Origin: a virus
Strand: one strand, 5' to 3'
DNA length: 58,740 nt
IMG/VR virus record: IMGVR_UViG_3300009130_001833
Span: 1-58,740 of that record
The first letter of the stretch is position 1; every line of letters starts with the position of its first letter. Both the position numbers and the translations under genes were made by a program. Shown here one piece after another: positions 14,379 through 23,276 of the stretch. Under the pieces are notes generated by a model. That model was not told the origin of the DNA. It ran no database searches and worked only from the letters and a program-made list of their open reading frames with translations.

Positions 14379-15704
14379 TTGAAACCCAGTCCACATATTA
14401 GTCCGCTTATAGCTGCGCCCCATCAGAAAAAGATTAAAGTACTGACCATAGGTGATCATCCTTTGTTGCCTTCGGGTGTAGGGACACAAAGCCGCTACAT
14501 GATCGAATCCTTACTCAGGAGTGGAAAATTTCAAATATACTCCTTTGCTGGGGCTATGAAGCACCCGAATCACGACCCTTTTACCACTGTAGAATGGCAA
14601 CAAAATTGGATTTTACAGCCAGTGGACGGCTATGGTAATCCCTTGATGGTTCGTCAGATGATGTCCGAGTGGAAGCCTGATATTGTGTGGTTTATGACAG
14701 ACCCTCGTTTTTATGAGTGGTTGTGGGATATGGAAAGTGATATCCGGAGCATGGCTCCTTTGGTATATTATCACGTGTGGGATAACTATCCTTATCCTAA
14801 ATACAACAAACGGTTTTACGAGAGTAACGATATGATCGTCACAATTTCAAAAGTGACAAGTGATATTGTACAGACTGTCGCACCCGAGGTCAAAGAGAAA
14901 TATATACCTCATTCTTTACCCCCGAATTTATTTCATCAAATAACGGACGATGCAGTCAATCTTAAAGAAATGAAAAAAGAGATATTTGCTGGCATGGGGT
15001 TGAAAAAAATTCCTACTACGTTGTTCTTTTGGAACAATAGAAATGCCAGAAGAAAACAGTCTGGTTCTTTAATAAAATGGTATGCGGAGTTTTTAGATCA
15101 AGAGGATATTGATCGCTCAGATGTTACTTTATTGATGCATACGGACCCAGAGGACCAACATGGGCAACCGTTAGCCTTTTTGGCGGAAGAATTTGGACTA
15201 AGGAATGGAGAGTTTGTCATTTCTCCGAACAAGTTAGAAACACCACAAATGGCTCTTTTGTATAATATTGCCGATTGTACTATTAATATTGCAGACGCCG
15301 AAGGTTTTGGACTCTCTTCTCTTGAATCGCTTTCGTGCGGCACCCCAGTTATCTCCACTCTTACGGGAGGACTTCAAGAACAGGTGACAGATGGCGAGAA
15401 TTATTTTGGGATCGGGATCGAACCAGCCTCGAAAGCGGTTATAGGCTCTCAACAAGTACCTTATATTTATGAAGATAGGGTGTGCGGAGAGGATGTTAAA
15501 GCTGCTATGACGAAAATATATCATATGACTCCTGCGGAAAGAGAGCAACTTGGTGCTGAGGGCAAAAAACATGTTCTGAAGAATTATAATTTCGACGACT
15601 TCTCCGCCAATTGGGTTAATACGATGTTGGAAGTTCACGAAACTTTCGGATCTTATGAAACACGTAAAAATTATAATAACCGATGGGAAATGAAGAAATT
15701 ATGA
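14379..15704 (+). CDS. GT-B glycosyltransferase (GT4/GT1 type)
   Basis: 441 residues. The N-terminal half opens with KIKVLTIGDHPLLPSGVGTQ, a glycine-rich acceptor-side loop. The C-terminal half has the nucleotide-sugar-binding signature ADAEGFGLSSLESLSCGTPVI, with the E-x7-E of retaining GT-B enzymes, followed by a GGLQEQV loop. Start TTG 14379 is chosen because AGGAGG (14366-14371) is seven bases upstream; an in-frame TTG at 14358 lies before that site. It is the first gene of the decoration locus and overlaps the next glycosyltransferase by four bases. Donor and acceptor are unknown. Confidence 0.88.
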   Translation: MKPSPHISPLIAAPHQKKIKVLTIGDHPLLPSGVGTQSRYMIESLLRSGKFQIYSFAGAMKHPNHDPFTTVEWQQNWILQPVDGYGNPLMVRQMMSEWKPDIVWFMTDPRFYEWLWDMESDIRSMAPLVYYHVWDNYPYPKYNKRFYESNDMIVTISKVTSDIVQTVAPEVKEKYIPHSLPPNLFHQITDDAVNLKEMKKEIFAGMGLKKIPTTLFFWNNRNARRKQSGSLIKWYAEFLDQEDIDRSDVTLLMHTDPEDQHGQPLAFLAEEFGLRNGEFVISPNKLETPQMALLYNIADCTINIADAEGFGLSSLESLSCGTPVISTLTGGLQEQVTDGENYFGIGIEPASKAVIGSQQVPYIYEDRVCGEDVKAAMTKIYHMTPAEREQLGAEGKKHVLKNYNFDDFSANWVNTMLEVHETFGSYETRKNYNNRWEMKKL

Positions 15705-17071
15705 ATCAAGATCAATATAAGCCAAAAATTTTACTGGTTGGACCCATAAGCTTTATGTCGGGATACGGCGAACATGCACGCTATATCCTCAACATCCTAT
15801 TGAAACACCAAGATAAGTATGATCTTCACCTTGCTCCTACATCTTGGGCCAACGCTACCTTTAACGCCAATAGCCTGTTTAGCCGGGAGCAGTTAGAAGA
15901 AATAGAACGTCTTACTGTTAAAACTACGGAAGTGGTAAACTCGGCAAAAACAGACGCAACTCGCCAATTTGATTTAGCTATTTATATTTCAGTCCCTAAT
16001 GAGTGGGATTTTACTACTGCACATAAATTTATCGGAGTTACAGCGGGAATAGAAACAAATATTTGTCGGCTCGATTGGGTCCACGCAGTTTTAAAGGCAG
16101 ATCAAACCTGGGTAGTTTCCAAACATTCAAAATTTGCGTTTAAGACTGCATTGGATTCCTATCAAAGTATTCAAACAAATGCTTGGGGGTCGGCCGGCGA
16201 GATGCCAGAAGAAGCATCAGGTCATCAGCATAACGTTAACAAGATAGTATCTGATGTCAAAGTAATTGGGTTTCCAGTTCGCGAGCAATTGCCTAACTCC
16301 AAACCCCTAAAGATAGAACTCCCAACAACTTTCAACTTTTTAAGTATCAATCAGCTTGGTCCCCGCAAAAATGTAGGAACTCTACTAAAAGAGTTCTTAG
16401 AAACATTTAAAGACAATGAAGAGGTCGGGTTGGTTTTGAAATCACACACCCAAAATCATTCCGTTCCTGATAAATATCTTTGTGAAAAGATATTAAAACA
16501 ATGGATTAGTGGTATTACCGGCGGTAACGAATCTGAATACAAGTGTTCCGTATATCTATTACACGGAAATCTAAATGAATCCGAACTACGAAGTCTTTAT
16601 ATTAATGACAATATCCACTGTTATGTTAGTCCTACCCACGGAGAAGGGTTTGGGCTTCCTTTATTCGAGGCGGCATGTGCCGGAATGCCTATTGTGACGG
16701 TTCCCTGGAGCGGTCAGATGGATTTTCTGGGACTAAACGATAGTAAAGGGTATCTGTTTGAGAAAATACGTTATAGTTTAGATCCGGTCGGCGACGCAGC
16801 CGACAAGACCTATATTTATCCTAACTATAAATGGGCTCACCCTGTTCCGGGCGCTACTGGCAAGGCTATGAAAAAGGTTTTCACAACGTTTAGGATAAAA
16901 CAGAGACAAGCACAAAAACTTAAAACCCTTATTATGAAACACCCCTCTTTTGATAGTGGGGATATTGAACGGCGCATTCTCAAATCCATCGATAGCGTTT
17001 GTGGAGATATGACAGAATCATATTCGGCGCGCCTCACTACATCCCTCTTGGAAGGGCTGGAAAACTTATGA
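15701..17071 (+). CDS. GT-B glycosyltransferase (group 1)
   Basis: 456 residues from ATG 15701, which overlaps the previous stop by four bases; a GAAGAA precedes it. The N-terminal SGYGEHAR loop and the C-terminal PTHGEGFGLPLFEAACAGMPIV signature with E-x7-E place it in the retaining GT-B group. It resembles its neighbour in fold but is diverged in sequence, and the middle contains LSINQLGPRKNVGTLL, typical of the second Rossmann domain. It probably adds the second sugar of a glycan built by this locus. Confidence 0.87.
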   Translation: MNQDQYKPKILLVGPISFMSGYGEHARYILNILLKHQDKYDLHLAPTSWANATFNANSLFSREQLEEIERLTVKTTEVVNSAKTDATRQFDLAIYISVPNEWDFTTAHKFIGVTAGIETNICRLDWVHAVLKADQTWVVSKHSKFAFKTALDSYQSIQTNAWGSAGEMPEEASGHQHNVNKIVSDVKVIGFPVREQLPNSKPLKIELPTTFNFLSINQLGPRKNVGTLLKEFLETFKDNEEVGLVLKSHTQNHSVPDKYLCEKILKQWISGITGGNESEYKCSVYLLHGNLNESELRSLYINDNIHCYVSPTHGEGFGLPLFEAACAGMPIVTVPWSGQMDFLGLNDSKGYLFEKIRYSLDPVGDAADKTYIYPNYKWAHPVPGATGKAMKKVFTTFRIKQRQAQKLKTLIMKHPSFDSGDIERRILKSIDSVCGDMTESYSARLTTSLLEGLENL

Positions 17072-18018
17072 AGTTGACACACATTATTACAGGGCGAAAT
17101 GATAATTATGCAGGCTTCTTTGACGATAGGTTAATTTTGACGATGAAGTATAATTTTCACTTATATAAGCGCGCCGGGATTGATTGCGAATTTATATTTG
17201 TGGAATGGGCCTCTGATCCGAACCGGCCGCTATTGTGTGAAAAATTAAATAAAACGTTTGCCGACGTCGATTTCAAAGGATATGTGGTCGATCAAGATAC
17301 ACATGATCAGATCGTCGGAACTAGGGAGTGGATGACATTTTTAGAGTTTTTCGCGAAAAATGTGGGCATACGCAGAGCTAAAAATGACTATATATTGTGT
17401 TCAAACGCCGATATCTTTTTAGGAAAGGGCGTTCTTTCTACACTATTAGAGAATTTAGACACCAATACTGTATATCGGGCAGAAAGACATGATATCGAGA
17501 TGACCCAACTCAAAGCCCTCAATGATGAACAATTCAGTTTAGCCACTATTAAAAGACATGCCTTCCCATCTCATGATAAGGTTTTTGTGGATGGGTCTGG
17601 GGATTTCACCGCCGCTCATCGGAAATTGTGGCTCAAGACTGGTGGACACGACGAAAACCAACGGTTTGTCAAAATTCACAAAGATAGTAGATTCCTATTC
17701 TCTGCCTTCGAACACGGTGCAAAATTTAAAAATCTTGGGACCATTTATCACATTGATCATGGGACTTCTGTTCCTATGACTGGTTTATCAGCGCAGCGAT
17801 ACCGGCGCGCCAATGGACCCTATCATTGGAAATATATGCATAATCTTCCATATGTCAACCCTGATACTTGGGGGCTCACAGGGAGCAATGTGGAGGATGA
17901 GAAAATAAAGGATATGATCTTCCGAGTAAAAGTAAAAAACTTGAAGGATCTAACTTACCCAGACGATAAAGAGTATTTTATACCTACCGCACCGATGTCT
18001 GATAGATATCAGTGGTAG
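17068..18018 (+). CDS. GT-A-like glycosyltransferase
   Basis: 316 residues from ATG 17068 (ATGA overlap with the upstream gene). KLTHIITGRNDNYAG at the N-terminus and YILCSNADIFLGKG (NAD in the place of DxD) fit a GT-A fold related to family 2 glycosyltransferases. GDFTAAHRKLW resembles the conserved acceptor-helix region of such enzymes. It completes a run of three coupled glycosyltransferase genes. The reaction is inferred from fold only. Confidence 0.7.
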   Translation: MKLTHIITGRNDNYAGFFDDRLILTMKYNFHLYKRAGIDCEFIFVEWASDPNRPLLCEKLNKTFADVDFKGYVVDQDTHDQIVGTREWMTFLEFFAKNVGIRRAKNDYILCSNADIFLGKGVLSTLLENLDTNTVYRAERHDIEMTQLKALNDEQFSLATIKRHAFPSHDKVFVDGSGDFTAAHRKLWLKTGGHDENQRFVKIHKDSRFLFSAFEHGAKFKNLGTIYHIDHGTSVPMTGLSAQRYRRANGPYHWKYMHNLPYVNPDTWGLTGSNVEDEKIKDMIFRVKVKNLKDLTYPDDKEYFIPTAPMSDRYQW

Positions 18019-18044
18019 ATCTGATTTGAAAGAAGAAAGAAAGA

Positions 18045-19190
18045 ATGAATAATAATAATGTATCTGTTATAGGAGTAGGGCGACTTGGATTATGTTTTGC
18101 CCTTACTTTAGAAAAAGCCGGCTATACCGTGGTTGGACTCGATCTTCGAGAAGATTATGTTCAAGCATTGAACGATAAAACATTCCAGTCTCCTGAGCCA
18201 TATGTGAATGAATACCTCAGAAGGTGTTCTAAATTTGGCGCAACCACATCACTCAGTGACACCATTTCTCATGCACGCACCTTATATACAGTGGTCGCCA
18301 CCCCTTCTTTGCCGAATGGTCGCTACGATCACAGTCAAATGGATTCTCTTGTCGAATCCTTGATAGCTTTGGGCGCTCAGAAAGAAGAAAAACATTTAGT
18401 AGTATGCTGTACAACAATGCCTGGATATACTGACACGGTAGCTGACCGCCTAAGAGAATATAATTATGTTGTTAGCTATAATCCAGAGGTTATAGCACAG
18501 GGAACCATTATTCGCGACCAAGCAAACCCTGATATGGTATTAATTGGAGAGGGCAACGAAACCTGTGGAAATGAATTAGTAGAGCATTACCACAGAATGA
18601 CGGAGAATAGCCCACGGATTGCCCGTATGTCACCTTTAAGTGCGGAAATAGCCAAACTATCACTTAATTGTTTTTGTACGACAAAAATTGCATTTGCGAA
18701 TATGATAGGAGATTTAGCTATTCAGTCGGGCGGTGATCCTAATGCTATTCTGGATGCTATTGGGTCCGATTCTCGGATTGGCCATAAAAACCTGAGATAT
18801 GGATTTGGATATGGTGGACCGTGTTTCCCTAGAGATAACCGCGCCCTCGGCATCTTTGCGAGTGATATTGAAATGCCCGCCCTCATAAGCCACGCAACTG
18901 ATCAAATGAATGCCGCTCACTCTGTATTTCAAATAAACGAGTTTTGCAAACAAGAGCCCCAGGACAAGACTTATATTTTCTCCAATGATCCAGGCTATGT
19001 TTGTCAAGAGGGTGAGGTGAAAGTTGCTCCCATTACTTATAAGGCAGGCACTAATATCTTAGAAGAATCTCAACAAATGGCATTTGCTTATGGAATTGCT
19101 GATCAAGGCTTCAAAGTTAAAATTATTGATACGCCCGAAGTTTTAGAGAGATTAGAACCCCATAACAATATTACTCAAGCTGTAATATAG
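18045..19190 (+). CDS. UDP-glucose/GDP-mannose 6-dehydrogenase family
   Basis: 381 residues. NAD-binding G10-V-G12-R-L-G15 at the N-terminus, an acidic residue after strand 2 (GLDLRE) and the active-site signature FGYGGPCFPRD with catalytic C260 show a nucleotide-sugar 6-dehydrogenase, which oxidises the C6 hydroxyl to a carboxylate in two NAD-dependent steps (UDP-glucuronate or GDP-mannuronate). It is somewhat shorter than most members. A purine-rich GAAAGAAGAAAGAAAGA precedes the ATG. The GDP-mannose epimerase downstream makes a GDP-mannose route plausible, but sequence alone does not fix the substrate. Confidence 0.87.
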   Translation: MNNNNVSVIGVGRLGLCFALTLEKAGYTVVGLDLREDYVQALNDKTFQSPEPYVNEYLRRCSKFGATTSLSDTISHARTLYTVVATPSLPNGRYDHSQMDSLVESLIALGAQKEEKHLVVCCTTMPGYTDTVADRLREYNYVVSYNPEVIAQGTIIRDQANPDMVLIGEGNETCGNELVEHYHRMTENSPRIARMSPLSAEIAKLSLNCFCTTKIAFANMIGDLAIQSGGDPNAILDAIGSDSRIGHKNLRYGFGYGGPCFPRDNRALGIFASDIEMPALISHATDQMNAAHSVFQINEFCKQEPQDKTYIFSNDPGYVCQEGEVKVAPITYKAGTNILEESQQMAFAYGIADQGFKVKIIDTPEVLERLEPHNNITQAVI

Positions 19191-19208
19191 AAAAGAATAG
19201 AGAAACCG

Positions 19209-19946
19209 ATGCCCTCCTCAATATTTGATAAAAATGTCACATTCTGGAAAAAACTCCCAGCAGGAGGATCTACTCAGCATTTAGATACTCTTCAGAAAAT
19301 AGATGATGAAGACTTTATTGAAATGTATGAATATTTTACCCAGTTTTGGAAAATGGAGAGAGGTTGGGAATATGAGAGGTATATCCCTATGTTTCAGGGA
19401 CTTGATGTAGTTGAAATTGGAAGTGGTTTAGGTTATGATGGTATCAACTACTCTCAGTATTCAAAAACTTATACTTTCTGTGATATTAATCCGGACCAAC
19501 TCCAGACAGTGCAGCGTATAGCAGGACTTTTTAATGAAGGTCGTCTAATGGATCGATTCACTAATAGTAACCACGATTATCAACTGATTGAGGACCCTTT
19601 TACGCATGATTATAAGAGAAACTTTAACGCACTTTATTCTCATGGGGTTCTTCATCATGTTCCCTTTGAAACAGCACAGCGAGAATTTGCTCATGTAAAT
19701 AAATTTTTATTGCCCGGATCTAAGGTTGTATTATTGATGTATCCTCGTCAACGGTGGGAAAAAGCCGGAAAACCCGATCCAACTCTTTTTGGACGCCATA
19801 CGGACCCAGGCTGTCCGTGGTCTGATTGGTATGATGAGGAGAAGATTATGAAGCTTGTGGGTGAAGAATTTATCTTAGAAGAGAGTATTTATTGGGGCCA
19901 CGAAAATACCGAATTTGTAAATTTTGAGCTTACTAAGAAATCATAG
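19209..19946 (+). CDS. Class I SAM-dependent methyltransferase
   Basis: 245 residues. Motif I is VVEIGSGLGYDG, the acidic SAM-ribose residue follows in FCDIN, and YSHGVLHHVP is the motif IV region seen in small-molecule methyltransferases. It lacks the DPPY or PC motifs of DNA methyltransferases. It is clearly paralogous to the next gene (shared IFQG/MFQG-VVxIGxGLG, YPxxRW and PW-x-WY segments). Within the sugar locus it probably methylates a sugar or sugar-linked group. Confidence 0.82.
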   Translation: MPSSIFDKNVTFWKKLPAGGSTQHLDTLQKIDDEDFIEMYEYFTQFWKMERGWEYERYIPMFQGLDVVEIGSGLGYDGINYSQYSKTYTFCDINPDQLQTVQRIAGLFNEGRLMDRFTNSNHDYQLIEDPFTHDYKRNFNALYSHGVLHHVPFETAQREFAHVNKFLLPGSKVVLLMYPRQRWEKAGKPDPTLFGRHTDPGCPWSDWYDEEKIMKLVGEEFILEESIYWGHENTEFVNFELTKKS

Positions 19947-19960
19947 AAGGGAAAGGTAAG

Positions 19961-20722
19961 ATGAAAAAAACATGGGAAGAATGGGCCGCGCCCTTGAGAG
20001 AGAAGTGGCACAATGTGCCGGGTGGTACCACCACATCCTTATCTACAGCGACTTTTAAAACTTCTGGAGTCCCTATTGAACAAACAGTCAAAGACTGGGA
20101 AAAAAGACGAGATAGCGCCAGCCAAGGAACGTACCACGCAGTACGTGGATGGTATTATGAAAAATATAAACCCATTTTTCAGGGAAAGAAAGTCATGGAT
20201 ATTGGCTGCGGTCTTGGTATGGATGGAATTACCTATGCTCAGCACGGTGCAAAGGTAACGTTTGTGGATATAGTTGAATCAAATGTAGAACGTGTTAGAG
20301 AAATATGTGATTTTTACAATCTTTCAGATGTAGATTTTCTTTATATGGAAAATTTGGACTCTTTAGACGCACTCCCGAAAGATTATGATTTTATCTATGC
20401 GATGGGGTCACTGATGAATGCTCCCTTTGATGTTATGAAAGAAGAGTGCGCGGTTCTTTTAGACCACCTCAAAAAAGGAGGAAGATGGATAGAATTAAGC
20501 TACCCAGAATCAAGATGGATAGAAGATGGTTCCCCTTCGCTTGAAGACTGGGGATCCCGCACCGATCATGGCGCGCCATGGATGGAGTGGTACAGTGTGG
20601 AAAAACTTCTTGCTCGGCTTGCGCCTGTAGAATTTGAAGTCTTAGATTATCAAGAATTTGGCATATGTGACTTCCATGATCGAAAAGAATTTAACTGGTT
20701 TGATTTGAGAAGAAAATCTTGA
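19961..20722 (+). CDS. Class I SAM-dependent methyltransferase (tandem paralogue)
   Basis: 253 residues. Motif I VMDIGCGLGMDG, FVDIVESN and a YAMGSLMNAP motif IV region. The matching segments RTDHGAPWMEWY here and HTDPGCPWSDWY in the previous protein show a tandem duplication with later divergence, so the two probably methylate different positions or sugars. A GGGAAAGG precedes the ATG. Its TGA stop overlaps a TTG that opens a 37-residue frame. Confidence 0.82.
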   Translation: MKKTWEEWAAPLREKWHNVPGGTTTSLSTATFKTSGVPIEQTVKDWEKRRDSASQGTYHAVRGWYYEKYKPIFQGKKVMDIGCGLGMDGITYAQHGAKVTFVDIVESNVERVREICDFYNLSDVDFLYMENLDSLDALPKDYDFIYAMGSLMNAPFDVMKEECAVLLDHLKKGGRWIELSYPESRWIEDGSPSLEDWGSRTDHGAPWMEWYSVEKLLARLAPVEFEVLDYQEFGICDFHDRKEFNWFDLRRKS

Positions 20723-20832
20723 AACGAATACGGAGAGATATAATCTTAACTAAATCCACTTACAGGGACAAGAAGAAAACAGAATTTAAAAATGTTGAGT
20801 TAATCAAATCGCAGAAGAAAAGGATACAGTAA
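20719..20832 (+). CDS. Probable 37-residue basic protein bridging two genes
   Basis: A TTG start overlaps the preceding TGA (TTGA), and the frame of 37 codons ends in a TAA that overlaps the next ATG (TAATG), so it fills exactly the gap of 109 bases. The product starts MKRIRRDIILTKSTYRDKKK and is very basic. A GAGAAG lies a few bases upstream. Exact fit at both ends suggests a real coupled mini-gene, but the length is small and no family is known. Confidence 0.4.
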   Translation: MKRIRRDIILTKSTYRDKKKTEFKNVELIKSQKKRIQ

Positions 20833-21449
20833 TGCAACACGCCTTTAAAGACATATATTTGTTAGAAAATTTTCTACTTCTTAAAGAGAAACACAAATGC
20901 CATACTTTTTTCGAGACGGGAACATGGCACGGATTAACGGCGCGCGAAGTTTCCCGTCACATTGGTCAAGTAATTACTGTGGAAGTAGATGAAGGATTTT
21001 TCAAAATAGCGAAGAAGAATACATCCGCGATCGACAATATAACGATTCATCAGGGAAGCAGTCCTTTGGTTATGAACAGAATTCTAAATACAAAACAGGA
21101 GGGCTTAATATTTTTCTTAGATGCCCACTGGAATGAAAATTGGCCTTTGTTGGACGAGCTAAAAGTCATCGCAGAGAAACAAATTCGACCTGTGATTCTA
21201 ATTCATGACTTCTTTGTGCCGAATGATAAAGGTGATGCCAAATTTGGCTATGATTCTTATAAGGGGCAGCCATTGAATTTAGACTATGTGAGGGAGTCGC
21301 TCGATAAGATTTACGGAGAAAATCAATATAACTATTTTTATAGTGATAAGGTTGAGATTAATAGTGGATTAATATATATCGAGCCGGTTAGTGAGATGGA
21401 CATAAAAAATAGCCCGAGTGAAGGAGATAATAGAAATAAAAATGACTAA
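20832..21449 (+). CDS. Methyltransferase-fold protein of the decoration locus
   Basis: 205 residues. TFFETGTWHGLTAREV resembles motif I of class I methyltransferases of the cephalosporin-hydroxylase/TylF-like group, VITVEVDEG the acidic strand-2 residue, and IFFLDAHWNENWPLLDEL the metal-binding DAHW region typical of these metal-dependent enzymes. VILIHDF follows, as expected. The substrate is unknown, probably a sugar. AAAAGGA lies upstream of the ATG. The C-terminus overlaps the next gene by eight bases. Confidence 0.72.
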   Translation: MQHAFKDIYLLENFLLLKEKHKCHTFFETGTWHGLTAREVSRHIGQVITVEVDEGFFKIAKKNTSAIDNITIHQGSSPLVMNRILNTKQEGLIFFLDAHWNENWPLLDELKVIAEKQIRPVILIHDFFVPNDKGDAKFGYDSYKGQPLNLDYVRESLDKIYGENQYNYFYSDKVEINSGLIYIEPVSEMDIKNSPSEGDNRNKND

Positions 21450-22113
21450 TACCTCAACACAGACAATTGACCAGATAAGTATACCCATTCCTGGGTTTGG
21501 TAATATATTTCTGAAACAAGGATATAGCCTGCACACGGAGTGGTATAAAGCCGCCGAACGCCAGAGTAAGGCGTGGTGGGCGGCTAATGTAAAAGAAGAT
21601 TGGAACATTTTAGATATTGGAGCGAATGTTGGCATGTATTCGGTTTTGTTTTCTAAACTAGTACCCAAGGGAAAAGTGTTTTGTTTTGAGCCAACTCCTA
21701 CGGTTGAAATTTTAAAAAAGAATCTGGAACATATTGCTGCGCCTAATTGTGAAGTATTGGAATATGCAGTAGGGAATAGATGCGGCGTTATTGATGAGTC
21801 TATTCAAATGATCTGGAAAAGAGAGCTTTTAGAGCGACCGTTTAATTTTATTACTGTCGATGAATTTGTAAAAATGCGCTCACCCTTACAGATAGACGCC
21901 ATCAAAATAGATACCGACGGATATGACCCCGAAGTATTATATGGTTGTGTTGAGACGCTAAAATCCCAGACTCCAATCCTAATTGTCGAATTAAACCATG
22001 AAGCCCTCGGATATCGGGGACATACCGCCCAACAAGCTATTGATTTCATGAATAACCTTGGGTATAAAGTAGATCAAATTTTAGATCACGAAAATTACTT
22101 GTTTAGGAAATAA
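21442..22113 (+). CDS. FkbM-family methyltransferase
   Basis: 223 residues from ATG 21442. Motif I NILDIGANVGMYS (residues 55-67), FCFEP, and the family hallmark AIKIDTDGYDPEVLYG are clear. FkbM enzymes O-methylate sugars and polyketides and are frequent in capsule and phage glycan loci. A GTG at 21418 would give eight more residues but would place the AAGGAG inside the gene, so ATG is used; the distance from AAGGAG is long. It overlaps the previous stop by eight bases. Confidence 0.85.
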   Translation: MTNTSTQTIDQISIPIPGFGNIFLKQGYSLHTEWYKAAERQSKAWWAANVKEDWNILDIGANVGMYSVLFSKLVPKGKVFCFEPTPTVEILKKNLEHIAAPNCEVLEYAVGNRCGVIDESIQMIWKRELLERPFNFITVDEFVKMRSPLQIDAIKIDTDGYDPEVLYGCVETLKSQTPILIVELNHEALGYRGHTAQQAIDFMNNLGYKVDQILDHENYLFRK

Positions 22114-22115
22114 GG

Positions 22116-23033
22116 GTGTTTTTCATTGCAGGTACCGGTCATTGCGGGACACAATGGCTTTCAACTATCTTGACCTCGAAAAAGGACAAGTCTATATGTT
22201 ATCATGAATACCGAAATCCATTTTATAATCTGGACTGGAAAAATGGAATGCAGAAGTATGCTACAGAAGGATTACAGGGATATACAGAATATTTTAACTA
22301 CTTCAAGACGTTGAAAGAGGAGGGATTTAACTGCGGTGATTCAAATTCATTCCCCATGAGTATATTTGGGAATAAAGATCAGTCAAATGAACTAAAAACA
22401 CTCAGTGACGTAGATCATATCCATATTCTTATAAGAAATGGAATAAGAACTGTTAATTCGGTAACTCATCACAATCTCACCACTACAAGTTATCTGGACC
22501 TTTTAACGAGAACGACATGGTTGACAGAGACTATTAACAGGATTAATGAATTACAAAAAAGCAGCCAGGGTGAGTTTCGGTTTAGTAGTTTTGTTCCCGA
22601 CGAAGAGTTAGCCAAAATGAAAACAGTCTCGACCAATTTGAACCAGTACTCTATCCAGCATATTTATGAGACCTTGGCTCCCTTATTATACTTAGACGCT
22701 ATGATATCGTGGGGAAAACTATCTTGCGACGCCGAAAATATGAACAACATAAAAGAAATATGGAAAGACAAATTTTTTATATGGAAGTTGGAAGATCTAA
22801 CAGAGGACACCGAATCTATTAGAAAATTGTTGCAACTTTACGATATTGAATACAGTGATGCAGAATTGACTGCATTACAAAAAAACGATGTTAATAAAAA
22901 AGTGAACACAAAAGATATTGAGACTATTTTACGAGGATGGGACGTCCGATATCTACAATGGTTTAAAGAGATATGTGGAGAGACAATGAAATATCATAAT
23001 TATGATATGGACATTCTTGAGGATATGGTTTAA
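22116..23033 (+). CDS. Sulfotransferase-like P-loop protein
   Basis: 305 residues starting with GTG at 22116; AGGA (22105-22108) is seven bases upstream. MFFIAGTGHCGTQWLS matches the 5'-phosphosulfate-binding loop of PAPS-dependent sulfotransferases, and IHILIRNGIRTVNSV resembles the 3'-phosphate-binding segment. FIWKLEDLTED and the C-terminal helices are also typical. It would transfer sulfate from PAPS to a sugar hydroxyl. No PAPS-synthesis gene is in the window, so host PAPS would be needed. Confidence 0.68.
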   Translation: MFFIAGTGHCGTQWLSTILTSKKDKSICYHEYRNPFYNLDWKNGMQKYATEGLQGYTEYFNYFKTLKEEGFNCGDSNSFPMSIFGNKDQSNELKTLSDVDHIHILIRNGIRTVNSVTHHNLTTTSYLDLLTRTTWLTETINRINELQKSSQGEFRFSSFVPDEELAKMKTVSTNLNQYSIQHIYETLAPLLYLDAMISWGKLSCDAENMNNIKEIWKDKFFIWKLEDLTEDTESIRKLLQLYDIEYSDAELTALQKNDVNKKVNTKDIETILRGWDVRYLQWFKEICGETMKYHNYDMDILEDMV

Positions 23034-23276
23034 AAATAGTTTTAGATGGAGAAAAAAATATCTCTTTAAAAAAGTATTTAAGTGAGGTGTCCGCCGCTTT
23101 ACTGTTCTACGGCTCAAATTTCCATATTTGATTCCCAGCGCAGCGAAACCCTTTGTGAATTTTTTAAATTTAAAATAAGCTCCTTAAACTTTCTTTAACC
23201 TGTGATATATTATTGTGGGAGAACAAATAACAAGACTGATTGATATGTGTAACAAGAAAAAAAGAAAGAAAGATTA
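23034..23276 (+). promoter_or_regulatory. 243-base gap with a candidate promoter
   Basis: This is the only gap in the 14.4-26.2 kb locus. TTAAAC (23184-23189) and TATATT (23206-23211) with a 16-base spacer form a plausible promoter for the genes from 23277 on. A GGGAG follows at about 23217-23221, and a ten-codon basic frame (23245-23277, starting MCNKKKRKK) ends in TAATG on the start of the next gene, which could be a leader peptide. Short inverted repeats near 23054 and 23091 are too weak to call a terminator. No RNA gene is seen. Confidence 0.45.

Noticed and set aside
15978-15990. CTATTTATATT string resembling the start-upstream element
   Set aside because: It is inside the second glycosyltransferase gene and is explained by Ala-Ile-Tyr-Ile codons; it warns against over-reading the motif.
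23034-23120. Terminator after the first sulfotransferase-like gene
   Set aside because: The inverted repeats are only four to five pairs and the T/A runs are not placed as in the three clear terminators of this window.
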